Assembly: GCA_019828595.1 (NCBI GenBank)
Contig: JAHQRK010000011.1
Span: 248,001 to 312,000, forward strand
Length of the DNA: 64,000 bases
Direction: 5' to 3'
Source of the DNA: Aphanomyces cochlioides
Taxonomy: Eukaryota > Oomycota > Saprolegniomycetes > Saprolegniales > Verrucalvaceae
The position numbers were made by a program, and so were the translations under genes. Shown here one piece after another: positions 43,848-54,638 of the stretch. The stretch's first letter is position 1, and each line of letters opens with the position of its first letter. The notes beneath the pieces are model-generated. The model did no database searches and was not told the origin of the DNA. It saw only the letters and a program-made list of their open reading frames with translations.

Positions 43848-45727
43848 ATGCTCGGACTACCAGTCGACGTGTCGCCGTGGCTCTTGGTCGTGTCTGTGGG
43901 CTCGCTCGTCGTGCTGCCTCTCGCAGTGTCGGCCATGACGCCGCCCAAGCCAAAGAAGGAAGGCGCGGTCGTCGATATCGAACCTGTCGAAATGCCGCGA
44001 CTCTATGGTCCTCTCCTCACGCTCTACGCGCGCATGACGTACACGCCGTTCCTCGGCGCGCTGCTTCATATCTTTGTCAAGTCCAAGAACCATTTTGACT
44101 ACGTCCGTACATTCGCGTCGTCGTTGAATAAGACCATGCCGACGTACCTCCCGATCAACATCCCGTCGCCCACGACAACCGCCGAATTGTCCAAGCTCGC
44201 GGCGGATTTCACGCTCGACAAGTTGGCGAACACCAAAGTCGACGAGAAGGAAGACAAGCAAGCCTTCCGTCGATGGACGATTCAGGATTTTACGAGCCGC
44301 TACCGCGCCAAAACAACGACGCCGTTGCAAGTTGTCACGGCTGTCCTCGATGCAATTGACGACTCGAACCAGCGCTCGCCGCCGCTTCTAGCCTTCATCA
44401 AGTTGAACCGCGAGGCAATTCTGAAAGAAGCTCAAGAGTCCACGGAGCGATACGCCCGCGGAAAACCTCTCGGCGTCTTGGACGGCGTCCCGATCGGTGT
44501 CAAGGATGAGGTATGCCGTTCCTGGCGTTGGAAATTTGCTCATGAGTGTTGTAGTTGGACGTCGTCGGCTACACGACGTCGTTTGGCACGTCGTTCATCG
44601 GCGACATTGATGGCGTCGCCACGTCGGATGCCATTCCCGTCGCGCGACTCAAGAAGGCCGGCGCGATTGTCGTCGGCAAGACCAACATGCATGAAATTGG
44701 CATCGGCGTCACTGGCATCAACCCCAAGACGGGCACGCCTCGTAATCCGTACAACGACCAGCACATGACTGGCGGCTCTTCCAGTGGTTCTGCCGCTGCC
44801 GTCGCCGCTGGGCTTGTGCCTCTGGCCGTCGGTTGCGATGGCGGTGGCTCGATTCGCATTCCGTCGGCACTGTGTGGCATTGTCGGCGTGAAAGCAACGT
44901 ACCAGCGCATTCCGTACCATTTCTACGGCGCTCCCAGTGTTGCCCACGTTGGCCCGATGGCAGCTACAGTCCAAGACGCCGCGCTCGCCTACGCTATCAT
45001 GAGCGGTCCCGACGAGAATGTTCCCCTGAGCTTGAATCAACCTCCTCCGTTCGTACTGCCGCCTGGAAAACCATCGCTGGCTGGTTTCCGCGTCGGTGTT
45101 TTCTCCGAATTTGCCGAAGGCGCCGACGCGGTCGTCTTGGCAGCGTATCGAGACACGGTGGAGAAGCTCATGGCGCTCGGTGCGACGACGGTCGAAGTGC
45201 AAATTCCTCACTTGAAAGCGATCAACCTGAGCCACACGCTGACGATCTTGACAGAGTTGAGCCAGTATGTCGAGCTCCACCCACGACTGTCGTTGAACCC
45301 AGAGACGCAAATCAACGTCAACTTTTCAACGCGCCACTACGACAGCGTCGACTTTCTCGGGGCGCAAAAGATCCGCACGTTTGCCACCAAAGCGATGGCC
45401 GAGATATTTGACAAGGTCGACGTCTTCCTCACTCCCACGACGGGCTCTGTCGCCCCACGCTTGACGCCCGAAGTCTTTCGCGCTGGGTTGTCCGATTTGC
45501 CGCTCAATGCGATCCTCATGCGCTTTATCATGGTGGCGAATTTTGTCGGGATTCCAGCCATGTCGATCCCCGTCGCGTTTGAAGACAAGACCAACTTGCC
45601 CATCTCGATGCAACTCCAAGCCAACCACTGGAATGAACACACTTTATTTCAAGTCGCTCGATTGCTCGAAGCTCGCGCGCCGTCCAGCAAGCCTTCCATC
45701 TACTACTCGGTGCTCGACTCCAAGTAA
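43848..45727 (+). CDS. FAAH-like amidase, paralogue 5, with N-terminal membrane anchor
   Basis: Exons 43848-44510 and 44555-45727 around a 44-nt intron give 611 aa. It is the only copy on the plus strand and the only one beginning with a clear hydrophobic segment (LPVDVSPWLLVVSVGSLVVL, then PLAVSA), like the N-terminal membrane anchor of animal FAAH. Catalytic residues are intact (LDGVPIGVKDE, GGSSSGSAAAVAAG, CDGGGSIRIPSALCG). The alternative ATG at 43936 (MTPPKPKKEGAVVDIEPVEM) would remove the anchor and align with the other paralogues. Coding GC is visibly higher than in its minus-strand relatives. Next downstream is the permease family. Confidence 0.88.
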
Positions 45728-46088
45728 ATGTTCACTAAGACGCTAACAGCATGGCTTTCCATCTGCGTTTTGACCGACTGTGTGTACTCCTGGCACTACA
45801 ATTCCTCCCCATGGATCCCACGACTGATCTTCTCGTCGAGGCTGCGAGCTGGTCGAGCTGTCCAAAAATTCTTGCGATTCCAGCCAAAGTGACTCCAAGA
45901 TAGAATGGGCTCTAGTTTAGCAACGACACGACATTTCACCGTCACAAACTCGACCATCTCCTCAACGCGCAGTGGATACAACATGGCGTCGTCTCGTCTT
46001 TGTTTCGTTGGCGTTCTTCATGTCGTCCATGCGCATGAAAATTTACGAAGATTATTACGATAATTGTCTCCAAGCTCCGTCCACGTGA
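45728..46088. other. Spacer between amidase 5 and permease pseudogene 1
   Basis: No gene or repeat seen. It probably contains the former promoter of the permease at 46089. Confidence 0.35.
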
Positions 46089-47514
46089 ATGCAAGATGCG
46101 TATTCAGTCACGAGCATTGACATTTGGGCCATTGGATTCACAATAATCGTCGGTGGTCAGTTCTTCTATTGGAACGGCAATCTCGTCGCAGGCACCGTCG
46201 GCTATGGCTTTGTCGTTTTCTTCATGGGGCTTGCGTACGTTGCGTGGCCGAGATGTCGAGCATGCTTCCATTTGCCGGTGGTGTGTATGGCCTCTCCCGC
46301 TGCACGATTGGTTTCCAAGCTGGTTTTATCCTCGGATGTGCGGAAATCCTCGAGTATTTGATGAACTTGTCGAGCGTGAACGTCGTCTTTGGTCGAATGG
46401 TCGTCAGCATTTGGCCAGAATGGGAGCCATACCGACTACTTATCTGGTTTCTCACCATCGCGTCGTCGTCCTTGCTCGTCGGGATTGGTGGCAAACTCTA
46501 CTGGCGATTCATCCTCGGCCTGGCTGTCTTTTTGCTCCTGCAAGTTGTCATCTTCTATGGTCAGTACGCCGGTGGACCAGAGTACACATTTATTGGCGGT
46601 TCCAAGCTCTGGTTTGCCGTTTTTCCATTTGGCGTTTGGATGCTCAGTGGCATTGAGGCGCTCAATACTCTCTGCAATGAAGTCCGCGACCCGAAGAAGA
46701 TGATTCCACGAGGACAAGCGGCTTGTTGCCTCACGGTGTTCGCAACGGCATGCTGTATCTACATCGTCGCGATTGGACTGCCTCCTGGACTCGAAGCGCT
46801 CATGGGAACGATGGTGACATTCAACAACTGCTACACTAAAATGTTCAAAATCACCGAGACATTCTCGACGATTTTGTTCTTCCCCGCATGCTTGGCTTGC
46901 CTTCCAGGCCTCCTCTTGTCCTCTGCGAATATCCTCGCATCCATGTCCGAGTCGAAACTGCTGCCGTACGACGACCACACCCGTCACTCGACGCTACATT
47001 CTCCAATTCGTGCCTTGCTTTGTACATCGACGTGGGCTTTTGCAACATGTTTTATCACGGCGTATGCTCCCGACTTTGACTACACCATGTACAGCGTCAC
47101 GATCGTGTTTTCCTGCTTGGCCTACACATCACAGTGCTTTAGCTATGCCTACCTCAAGCGCCGCTATGAAACCATGCCGCGCGAGTTTCACAGTCCACTT
47201 GGAGTCTCTGGAGCTGTCTACGCCGCTTTGATCTTCACATGCTGCGCTATCGTGCACAATCACAGTTCTTTGTGTCTTTGGCGTGCTCTCGCTGTACTAC
47301 CAGGTCTATGCGAAGGACCGCCAGACAATTTCAGAAGACGAGCGCAAGATCCTCTTCTTTGCCCACATTGGTAAGTCCATGATGTCGACGAGAACACTGT
47401 TCATGTGTGGCTCTTCCAACAGCAAACAACAATGCCAAGCGTCGATCGGTCGATCCGCGCCGCAGCTTTGTATCTCGGCTTTTCCGCAAGTTTTCAAGCA
47501 AGAGTTCGTCATGA
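46089..47514 (+). pseudogene. APC-superfamily permease, frameshifted copy 1
   Basis: Same family as the intact gene at 51055-52620. It begins MQDAYSVTSIDIWAIGFTII and IVGGQFFYWNGNLVAGTVGY. The frame breaks near 46240 (a few bases missing where relatives have the ACSMAEM region) and resumes at VAEMSSMLPFAGGVYGLSRC. It then stays open through FPFGVWMLSGIEALNTLCNE and VRDPKKMIPRGQAACC. It breaks again near 47260 and resumes at VLSLYYQVYAKDRQTISEDE up to ILFFAHI. The last intron and basic last exon (ANNNAKRRSVDPRRSFVSRL) are still recognisable. Two frame breaks with good preservation elsewhere mean a recent pseudogene, or base-calling errors. Confidence 0.75.
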
Positions 47515-48520
47515 CCACGCTCTGGTCGGCGCCATTCAGTCTTTCCCAACAAAGTCTATCTCAGCGACGCACGCGGGTCTGCTCCCGGGTCTGCCCCCGG
47601 ATCTGCGCAGGGTTCAGGGGCCATGAGCTCCATGCACGGGTCGCAACCAACGGTCCAAGTAGTTTTTGTCTCTCGCCTTTCAGTCGACGCTGTGGCTTGC
47701 TCCACGTCCATGAACGCCATCGATGCCAATATTGTTATGAATATATGAAGCCGCGCAAGGGCCCGTCTTGCAACCGAAAATATTACAATAAATAGGCCCA
47801 AAATGCCATTTTGAGGCCAAATTCAATAATTTAGGTCAAAATATGAACTTGTTTATCTCAAAGAGTTTTGCACCAAGTCCAATATTTTTGGTTGGGATAT
47901 ACTCAGTGGAGGCTCCCAAAATGCTATTTTACGAAATGGAGGTTTTACCTCCATTTTGAATATGCCATAAATCGTTGATCCCATTTTGGCTGAAAATGGC
48001 ATATTGATTTTGAAATTTTGCCAGACGCACCCTAAATAAAAACCAGTCTTATCAACCAGTTACCAATTTTCGAGAAATTGAGGTGCAAAGTATGGTGATG
48101 GGAAATTGGTGAAAATTCTGAGTTTCGAGAAAACTAAAAAAACAGTTTTGGGAAAGCATCAACTAGTTTACAACATATATCTCATTAGTTATAGTATTAG
48201 TGTTTGAAACAGTTTTATACTACATATTACACTCCAGCTTTTTATAAATAACTCAAAATCAAGACCGAATTGCTCAATTTGAATAACAGAGCAACATTGG
48301 TGTCGCTGAACGATACCAAAAACTCAAACCTCAAATTTTGTCGGAAAAGTCGGACCACCAGCTTTGAAGCCTCATATCTCGGCGACCAGAGCACTGTTTG
48401 GGGAGATTCGAGCGGCAAAACATAGCTAGAATAGTGGAAAATAACACTATACTAGTATCTAACTCAAACGGCACCCAACTGGCAATAAGACTGATTTTAA
48501 TTTACGCGGCCTCATATAAA
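47515..48520. other. AT-rich non-coding region with CCATTTTG words and a hairpin
   Basis: No gene seen. A perfect 9-bp inverted repeat, AAATGGAGG-TTTTA-CCTCCATTT, lies at 47934-47956. Words such as AAAATGCCATTTTG and CCCATTTTGGCTGAAAATGG repeat between 47800 and 48000 and are partly self-complementary. This looks like an eroded transposon or MITE. Confidence 0.4.
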
Positions 48521-49126
48521 TGAGACCCCGGCAAACAAAATGATTCATAACGTTAGGCCATTTTTTGACTTTTGAGAAAATCAACTTTGAAGCCGGAGTA
48601 CCACTCTGTTTTCCTCATCCACTTCTTTTGAGAAATGACTATGGAAAGAAATTGACATAAACTACAGAAATCATTATATTCCAGACAATAGAACAAAATG
48701 AGTGATCAAGGTGGCAATGGGTCGGCCTGGTGTGCTCAAGGCTCGGACGAGAGTGAATATTGGAATGACTCGACAGCTCCAGCGAAGACAGTTTCATCCA
48801 AAATTTCGTCAAAATATTTTCCGGATAATCCGGTTAAAAAATCTATTTTCTGTGTTTGAGCATCTTCCAGAGCGTTTCAAGCCAATCGGATGTCAGTATT
48901 CGATAGTCCATGCCAAATATTATCCAATGGTGTAAAGAAAAAAATTTCGACAAAATTGAAAATTGCGGCAAGGCGGTCACGCCGAAGGCGATATCTTCGT
49001 AACCACTACGACTTCTGGAGGTCTTAGACCATCGAAATGCAGCTGAAACAATGCTCTATCGCCCTGCGTAGCTAACTCGAACTTCAACAAAACCCCATAA
49101 GCATCATTTTGTCTGCCGGGGTCTCA
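48521..49126. mobile_element. Non-autonomous TIR element, about 606 bp
   Basis: TGAGACCCCGGCAAACAAAA at 48521 is answered in inverse orientation at 49126 (TGAGACCCCGGCAGACAAAA read on the minus strand), and both continue ATGAT: 24 of 25 bases match. TATA-like sequence flanks both ends. No transposase ORF lies inside. Its right end is 9 bp from the decayed permease at 49135. ATTTTCCGGATAATCCGGTT inside (48816-48835) recalls the ATCCGGAT promoter motif. Confidence 0.7.
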
Positions 49127-49134
49127 TATATCGT

Positions 49135-50546
49135 TCATGGTGGTGGTCCTGTCAAATCTTTCTCATGGGGAGATTTCTCCGAGACTGCAGCGTTGGTCTT
49201 GTGCGTGTGCGCCGTTGTCACGGACGCTCTGGAAGTTATCTTGGCAAAGAACTTCCACAGTCCACGCTTCGGTCGATGACGCTTTGCGTTGTTATGCTTG
49301 GCTACACGGAGATTTTTGCTATCCGTCGAGTCTGTGATAGAATATCGAACTTTTACCAATGTGAGCAAAGAATAAAATCTTGCGCTCGTCTTCCGAGAAG
49401 GTTTGATTGTGTTTGGCGTAGAGCAAGACGACAAATAAACAAAGGATGGCAGGACCAGTGGCTTGAGCGTCGGGCTGGAACCCCACGATGGAAATGGCAC
49501 CTAAGATGAAGACAACGATGGAAAATGCAGGGCCATACACATTGAACGGACTCTGGAACGTCCGCTCCATATATTGCGGTATCTCCTTTTCAGGAAGACG
49601 TACCCGACGCACTGCGACGCCAAACTCGCAAAGAAAATACTAGACGGTGTACAGAACGTTGTCGGCATTGTCGTGTACCATCATGAGGAAGCACATGTCA
49701 AAGCTTAGAAGCGTGACAAGTGCCAAGGCATACATGGGCGCCCCGAGTGTTTATGGTGGCGCATACTCAGTTGGAACGGAAACAACTTGGATTCCGCCAG
49801 AGCGGTGACAATATTTCCACCTGCGAGCAAAAAGCCAGGCGTGGCAGAGTAAGCCGCTGGAATGGACAGCCATAGTGCTGGAATACGACTGAGATATCAA
49901 GTTCATTCATAAATGCTGGAACTCCAGGAGGCAATATCAATGTCACGAGAGAAACACTCACAGAGGCGACGAAAACTGTAGTCATTGCAGCAACTTGGCC
50001 TCGCGGAATTGTGTTCTTGGGGTCAAAAGATTGCAATCATACCGACCAAGTAGAGAGCGAGCAACAAGTTGAACCACCAGAAGACTTTGCCACCGTAGGA
50101 GAGCATGGCGAGAGTGAAGCCATACGAGATACACCATATGAGAGGCTCGTACGACTGCAGTGGAGTGCGATAAACTTGCCCACCAGTGACACATTCACAC
50201 TCGCGACGTACATGACATACTCGAGGATTTCGCAGCAGCCGAGGATAAACGCTGCATAAAACCCCAACGTACATCGAGAGAGGCCATAGACACCACCGGC
50301 AAAAGGCAACATGCTCGACATTTCGGCCATCGAACATGCCAAGCAAGTATACGCAGCACCAACCAAGAGGACGGCAATGCCAAAACTGACCGTGCCAGCT
50401 TGGAGACCCGCATTCCAACTGAAGAATTGACCCCCGATGACGATCGTGACGCCGACAGCCCAGAGGTCGACGCTTGCATGGGCACGTCGGATCTTGCTTT
50501 TGAAAGTCGACGGTTGTTTCTGGGGCACATGCGGCGCCACTTGCAT
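49135..50546 (-). pseudogene. APC-superfamily permease, decayed copy 2
   Basis: It begins MQVAPHVPQKQPSTFKSKIR, WAVGVTIVIGGQFFSWNAGL and MLPFAGGVYGLSRCTLGFYA, nearly the same as the intact paralogue. It loses frame near 50160 and continues as SYEPLIWCISYGFTLAMLSY in another frame. It then lacks about 60-70 residues around the middle of the protein, jumping to FDPKNTIPRGQVAA, and breaks further before ERTFQSPFNVYGPAFSIVVF, EDERKILFFAHIG and the last exon (KHNNAKRHRPKRGLWKFFAK). Deletion plus several frameshifts make it a clear pseudogene. Confidence 0.8.
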
Positions 50547-50679
50547 GGTTTGGTTGGGATGGCCCGCTCGTGTTGACACAAAAATAGAGCTCTAAATTTG
50601 GCACTGAGGCTGCTTTCTCTGGGTTTTCTGGACGCTTTGTCGCCTTAAGACATCCTCAGGGGCATCACAGTCACTGTAG

Positions 50680-50858
50680 TTAGTTGGGAAACACAACTTG
50701 AGCCTGGTCTTTCATGCTGGACGACATCTCGGAAGCGGCAGCATTAGCCTTTTGGGTGTTCTTTGGCGTCGTTGGTGCCAAGTGTGTGATTTGGCTGAAC
50801 AATTTCCACCGCCCATGTTTCGATCGGCGGCGCTTGGAGTTGTAAAAATCCATCGCGG
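50680..50858 (-). pseudogene. Orphan last exon of another permease copy
   Basis: Behind an intact-looking acceptor (TTTACAG) lies AAMDFYNSKRRRSKHGRWKL and FSQITHLAPTTPKNTQKANA, ending VVFPN and a stop. This is the basic C-terminal exon of the permease family (compare NNAKRHRPKRGLWKFFAKIT in copy 2). The preceding transmembrane exon is absent, so a fourth permease copy was deleted down to its last exon. Confidence 0.65.
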
Positions 50859-51054
50859 CTGTAAATTGCAAACTTCTCATCCAAAGTTGGTTTGGTCGAT
50901 GGAGATGTCTTTCTTGGGGTGCACTTCGTCATTCATTAAGTTAATCGGTAAACATTCACTTGATGCGTCGAGCTGCTTGGTTTGTAGGCTAGCGTTGTGA
51001 TCTCGTTGGGCATTGTCGAACTTTTCAGTGAATATCTCGCTTGTTTGGAGATCG

Positions 51055-52620
51055 TTATGATGCTTGCACGTTGGTCTTTTCAGTTGGAACGAGCGTGGCC
51101 GACACGCGCGATAGTAATTTGTCCACCAGTCTCCGCATGGTGCTACGGTGCTTGTGCTTGGAATTATTGTGAATGGCTACAAATCGTCCATGAGTCAGCA
51201 AGTCTGCCCAACGACGCGACTTACCAATATGGGCGAAGAATAAAATCTTGCGCTCTTCGTCCGAGAACGTCTGTCGACTCTTGGCATAGCCATGATAATA
51301 GACTGACAAGAGCACGAGTAAACACACGATGGAGAAACGTGCCGTGGACGATCCAGGTTGAAACGCGACGATGGAAATGGCACACATGACAAAGACGACG
51401 ATCGAGAACGCTGGGCCGTAGATTCCAAACGGACTCTTGAACGACCGCTCCATAGTTCGATAGCGTTTCTTGAGGAAGAGATAGCCGACGCATTGGGACG
51501 TGTACGTGAGCGTGCCAAAGAACATGCTCATGCAGTACAAGATGACATCAATGTCAGGCTGGTACGTCACTCCAAAGCAGAGGACAAAGCTAAGGAGGGT
51601 GACGCCTATCGAGGCGTAGATTGGAGTCCCAAAACGATGGCTTCGATGACACAACTCATGGGGGAACAGCCGCGACTCGGACAGAGCCACGAAAATGTTG
51701 CTGGCGGCGAAGAGGAACCCAGGCACTTCGACAAACTCTGCCACGAGTGAGAGCATCGTTGCTTGAGTGCCATTGATCTTGAAGATTTGAGTATAGCCAC
51801 TGTTGAATATCACGAGGACGTTTGGGAGCTCGGCCACTCCTGGAGGCAGTCCTAAGGTCACGACGTAGATAAGCAGTGCTGAAACAAACAGAGTGACAGC
51901 GGCTGCGACTTGACCACGCGGAATTGTATTCTTTGGATCGTCGACTTCGTTGCTCAATGTGTTGAGAGCTTCAACGCCGACAAAGAACCACATCGCCATT
52001 GGAAACGACGCGAAGAACTGCACAAAGCCGCCTTGGAACAAGTTGTCGGACGTACCAGCATTGGCGCTCCAGCTAGTGTACTGCAGCGAGCCAAAGCAGT
52101 AGATTGCAACCACGACGATCATTATCACAGCCATGATGAAGTTGAATCGCCAAAAAAATCTGCCCCCAATGCACAGCAAAACTAGCGTAAAGCCATGCGA
52201 GATGAACCAAATGAGTGGCGCGTACGACTCGAGCGACGGCACGGCTGAAATCACGGAGCGACCAAGAGCAACGTTGATGCTGGCAGAGTACATGACGTAC
52301 TCGAGGAGTTCACAGCAGCCCAAGACAAACGCAGCGTAGAAACCCAACGTACAGCGTGCGAGACCATAAACACCACCGGCAAACGGCAGCATGCTTGTCA
52401 TTTCAGCCATTGAGCAAGCGAGGCAGACGTAGGCGACACCGACCAGGACGACTGCTATTCCAAACCCAACCGATCCAGCAGCGACTCCGCCGTTCCATCC
52501 AAAGAATTGACCGCCGATGACAATTGTGATGCCAATTGCCCAGAGGTCGTAGCTGGAATGGGCTCGTTGCACCACTGGCGTCGGCTTGGTCGTGTCGAGA
52601 GTATGCGGGGCGACTTGCAT
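51055..52620 (-). CDS. APC-superfamily amino acid/ethanolamine-type permease
   Basis: Intact gene from ATG 52620, with one 48-nt in-frame intron (51177-51224), giving 505 aa. About 12 membrane spans are visible, starting YDLWAIGITIVIGGQFFGWN and SVGFGIAVVLVGVAYVCLAC. Motifs MAEMTSMLPFAGGVYGLARC and EALNTLSNEVDDPKNTIPRG match the APC superfamily. The GWN-x-G and NEV-DP-IPRG pattern resembles the bacterial ethanolamine-permease group. Transported substrate is inferred: ethanolamine, a related amine or an amino acid. A cytosolic tail follows SDEERKILFFAHI and is basic. Retention of the 48-nt intron would keep the frame and insert 16 residues before the tail. It is the only intact member of four local copies. 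Confidence 0.85.
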   Translation of the reverse strand: MQVAPHTLDTTKPTPVVQRAHSSYDLWAIGITIVIGGQFFGWNGGVAAGSVGFGIAVVLVGVAYVCLACSMAEMTSMLPFAGGVYGLARCTLGFYAAFVLGCCELLEYVMYSASINVALGRSVISAVPSLESYAPLIWFISHGFTLVLLCIGGRFFWRFNFIMAVIMIVVVAIYCFGSLQYTSWSANAGTSDNLFQGGFVQFFASFPMAMWFFVGVEALNTLSNEVDDPKNTIPRGQVAAAVTLFVSALLIYVVTLGLPPGVAELPNVLVIFNSGYTQIFKINGTQATMLSLVAEFVEVPGFLFAASNIFVALSESRLFPHELCHRSHRFGTPIYASIGVTLLSFVLCFGVTYQPDIDVILYCMSMFFGTLTYTSQCVGYLFLKKRYRTMERSFKSPFGIYGPAFSIVVFVMCAISIVAFQPGSSTARFSIVCLLVLLSVYYHGYAKSRQTFSDEERKILFFAHIGKSRRWADLLTHGRFVAIHNNSKHKHRSTMRRLVDKLLSRVSATLVPTEKTNVQAS

Positions 52621-52722
52621 AACAGCGAAATGTATTTTTGCTGCACTATGGAGCGTCTAAATTTGGCGTGTTTGAGCCAAACAACCGAAAAAACATGCAT
52701 GGACTACTTGCGATTGAATGGT

Positions 52723-54453
52723 TTACTTTGCAACAACTTGGAGTTCCGTTTCAGGTTCTTCTTGGTCGCTCTCGACGTCGTCAATGGTAAACGTTGTCGC
52801 GCGAACGCCTGGCACTTGAGCCAGCTCAATATCCTTTTCTGCATCGCTGTCACCGTCATCCGTCATTGGAATCTACGAAATCGGTCTCATGGAAACAATT
52901 CTAGGAGGACAAAGCGTACCTGGGTGGAGAAAGCAAGTTGCGACGACCATGCACTTGGCCGCCAGATGATGCACATGGCCAACGACACCGTGAAGTTGAG
53001 CACTGGCCACGCCACCATTTGCATCCATTCCCACTGAATCTTCCATTCATAGACGCCAAAACGTCTAGGAGATCATTCATGCAACAAAGTACAGGGAGAT
53101 GACACTGACCCACACACGGAAACGATCGTCAAGATGGTAAAGAAGACAACAAAGCAACCCAATGCCCATGCCAATGCCCTGTACATGCCCAACTTGGACG
53201 ATTGCTTTGTAACATTTAATTCCTTGAGGATGTTTTCAAGCGCGACGTAAATCCAAAGCACGAACGTCAAATTGCAAAGCAGTTGGAAAAACGACCAAAG
53301 ACTTGGACGACGGTGGGCACTTTGGTGATCAAGCGAGCCATCACGCCAGAGATCATCGCCAACGCCAGTTACGAAATAGGCCAGAGAAAGAATGACAATG
53401 AGCCACGTTTGGAGAGCGGGGAGGTAGTTGCGGACGATACCGTAGCCAAGGCAGACCACAAGCAGAAGAATACGAGCAATCGTGCGCATGCCAACCTACG
53501 AAACATGTAAGACATAGCAGCACGAGAATAGGATTGTACGTCGAAGATGACAGCGGTGATGTACAATGGAGGAAGAGGCCATCGAAATGGTTGGCCATTG
53601 GTGTTCATGTCAGTTAGAGCTAGGAACCACACGCCACTGGCGGCTAAAACATTTCAATGAGCAAAGTGTTCCTGGAGCAGATCGTACCAACGCCAAGAGC
53701 AACGACAGCAAAGATGCCATACTGGAGACGGATGACAGTGCGACGGTAGCAGATGAGGAAAATGCCGTAGAACAAACCGAGAGCAAGATATCCCAAAGCG
53801 AGGAAGCCACTACAGCGAGCGTTAAGAATTACCGACGTGACAAGAAAATATAAATACCTGAATGGCAAGAGGCCATAAAAGACAGCAGGCAACAAGCCGT
53901 AGGGATTGCGAATGGTCAATTTACCAGAGAAGTTGAGAGAATTTTCACTGCGGTCGCCGGTCTTTGAGCACACAACAATAACTGTGTCGATCCATCCACT
54001 CGCTTTGACTTCGTACGATGTACGCACGCGCAAGAGGCGGTTATGCACGAGGAATTCACTGCGTTCAAAGTACGAGTTGTAGCTGTCGGCAGCAAAGATT
54101 TGATTCGACGGGTTGCACGCAAACATGTACAAGCTTTGTTCCATGTTGGTCAAGAAGGACAAGTCATCTGCGTGATAATGGAACACCACGAGCCTCCATC
54201 CATCCATGTTTGGGGTAACATGCTCCCCATCGATCTCGAGTTTAATGTGGGATTCACCGTACTTGCCAAAAAATGGACCCTGGTCTGTCGCAAACATCTT
54301 CTCAGCGCGCTGGAACGCAAAGTCAAACGTGTTTGACGTATACGCCGCCGGAGTAAAGAGAGAATTTTGGATCTTGTAGATGGACCCCGTAGCGACTTGG
54401 GCAAGAAAGCACAGCGCGGCCAACATAGCCAGGCCTGTCATACGCGTGGCCAT
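52723..54453 (-). CDS. GPR107/LUSTR-type seven-transmembrane Golgi protein
   Basis: Six exons with introns of 44-47 nt run from ATG 54453. A signal peptide (MATRMTGLAMLAALCFLAQV) is followed by a luminal domain of about 190 residues with NPS/NFS glycosylation sites. Seven membrane spans start at NPYGLLPAVFYGLLPF and SGFLALGYLALGLFYGIFLI. Family-typical features include YRRTVIRLQYGIFAVVALGV, WFLALTDMN, MRTIARILLLVVCLGYGIVR and WMQMVAWPVLNFTVSLAMCI. The cytosolic tail is acidic (DDGDSDAEKDIELAQVPGVR). This is the lung seven-transmembrane receptor/GOST family, which works in Golgi and endosome trafficking. The shared intron positions were worked out by hand and keep frame. Confidence 0.85.
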
Positions 54454-54638
54454 CTTCAGGAACTTGCCAAAATGCAAAATGGGAGCGTGCGTACTTTATA
54501 CCACTCAAAATAAAAAATAAGAATATAAAATAAAATATTTGGAAAATCAATTAAAAATTCATTTTTTGATTTTTATCTCAATATTTTTATTAGTTGTCCC
54601 ATTAAGTGCGTGATTGATTGTGTTTCCTCTGCCAGAGC

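Noticed and set aside
44540..45310. 256-aa minus-strand ORF
   Set aside because: Antisense to the conserved catalytic region of amidase 5, a shadow of GC-rich codon use.
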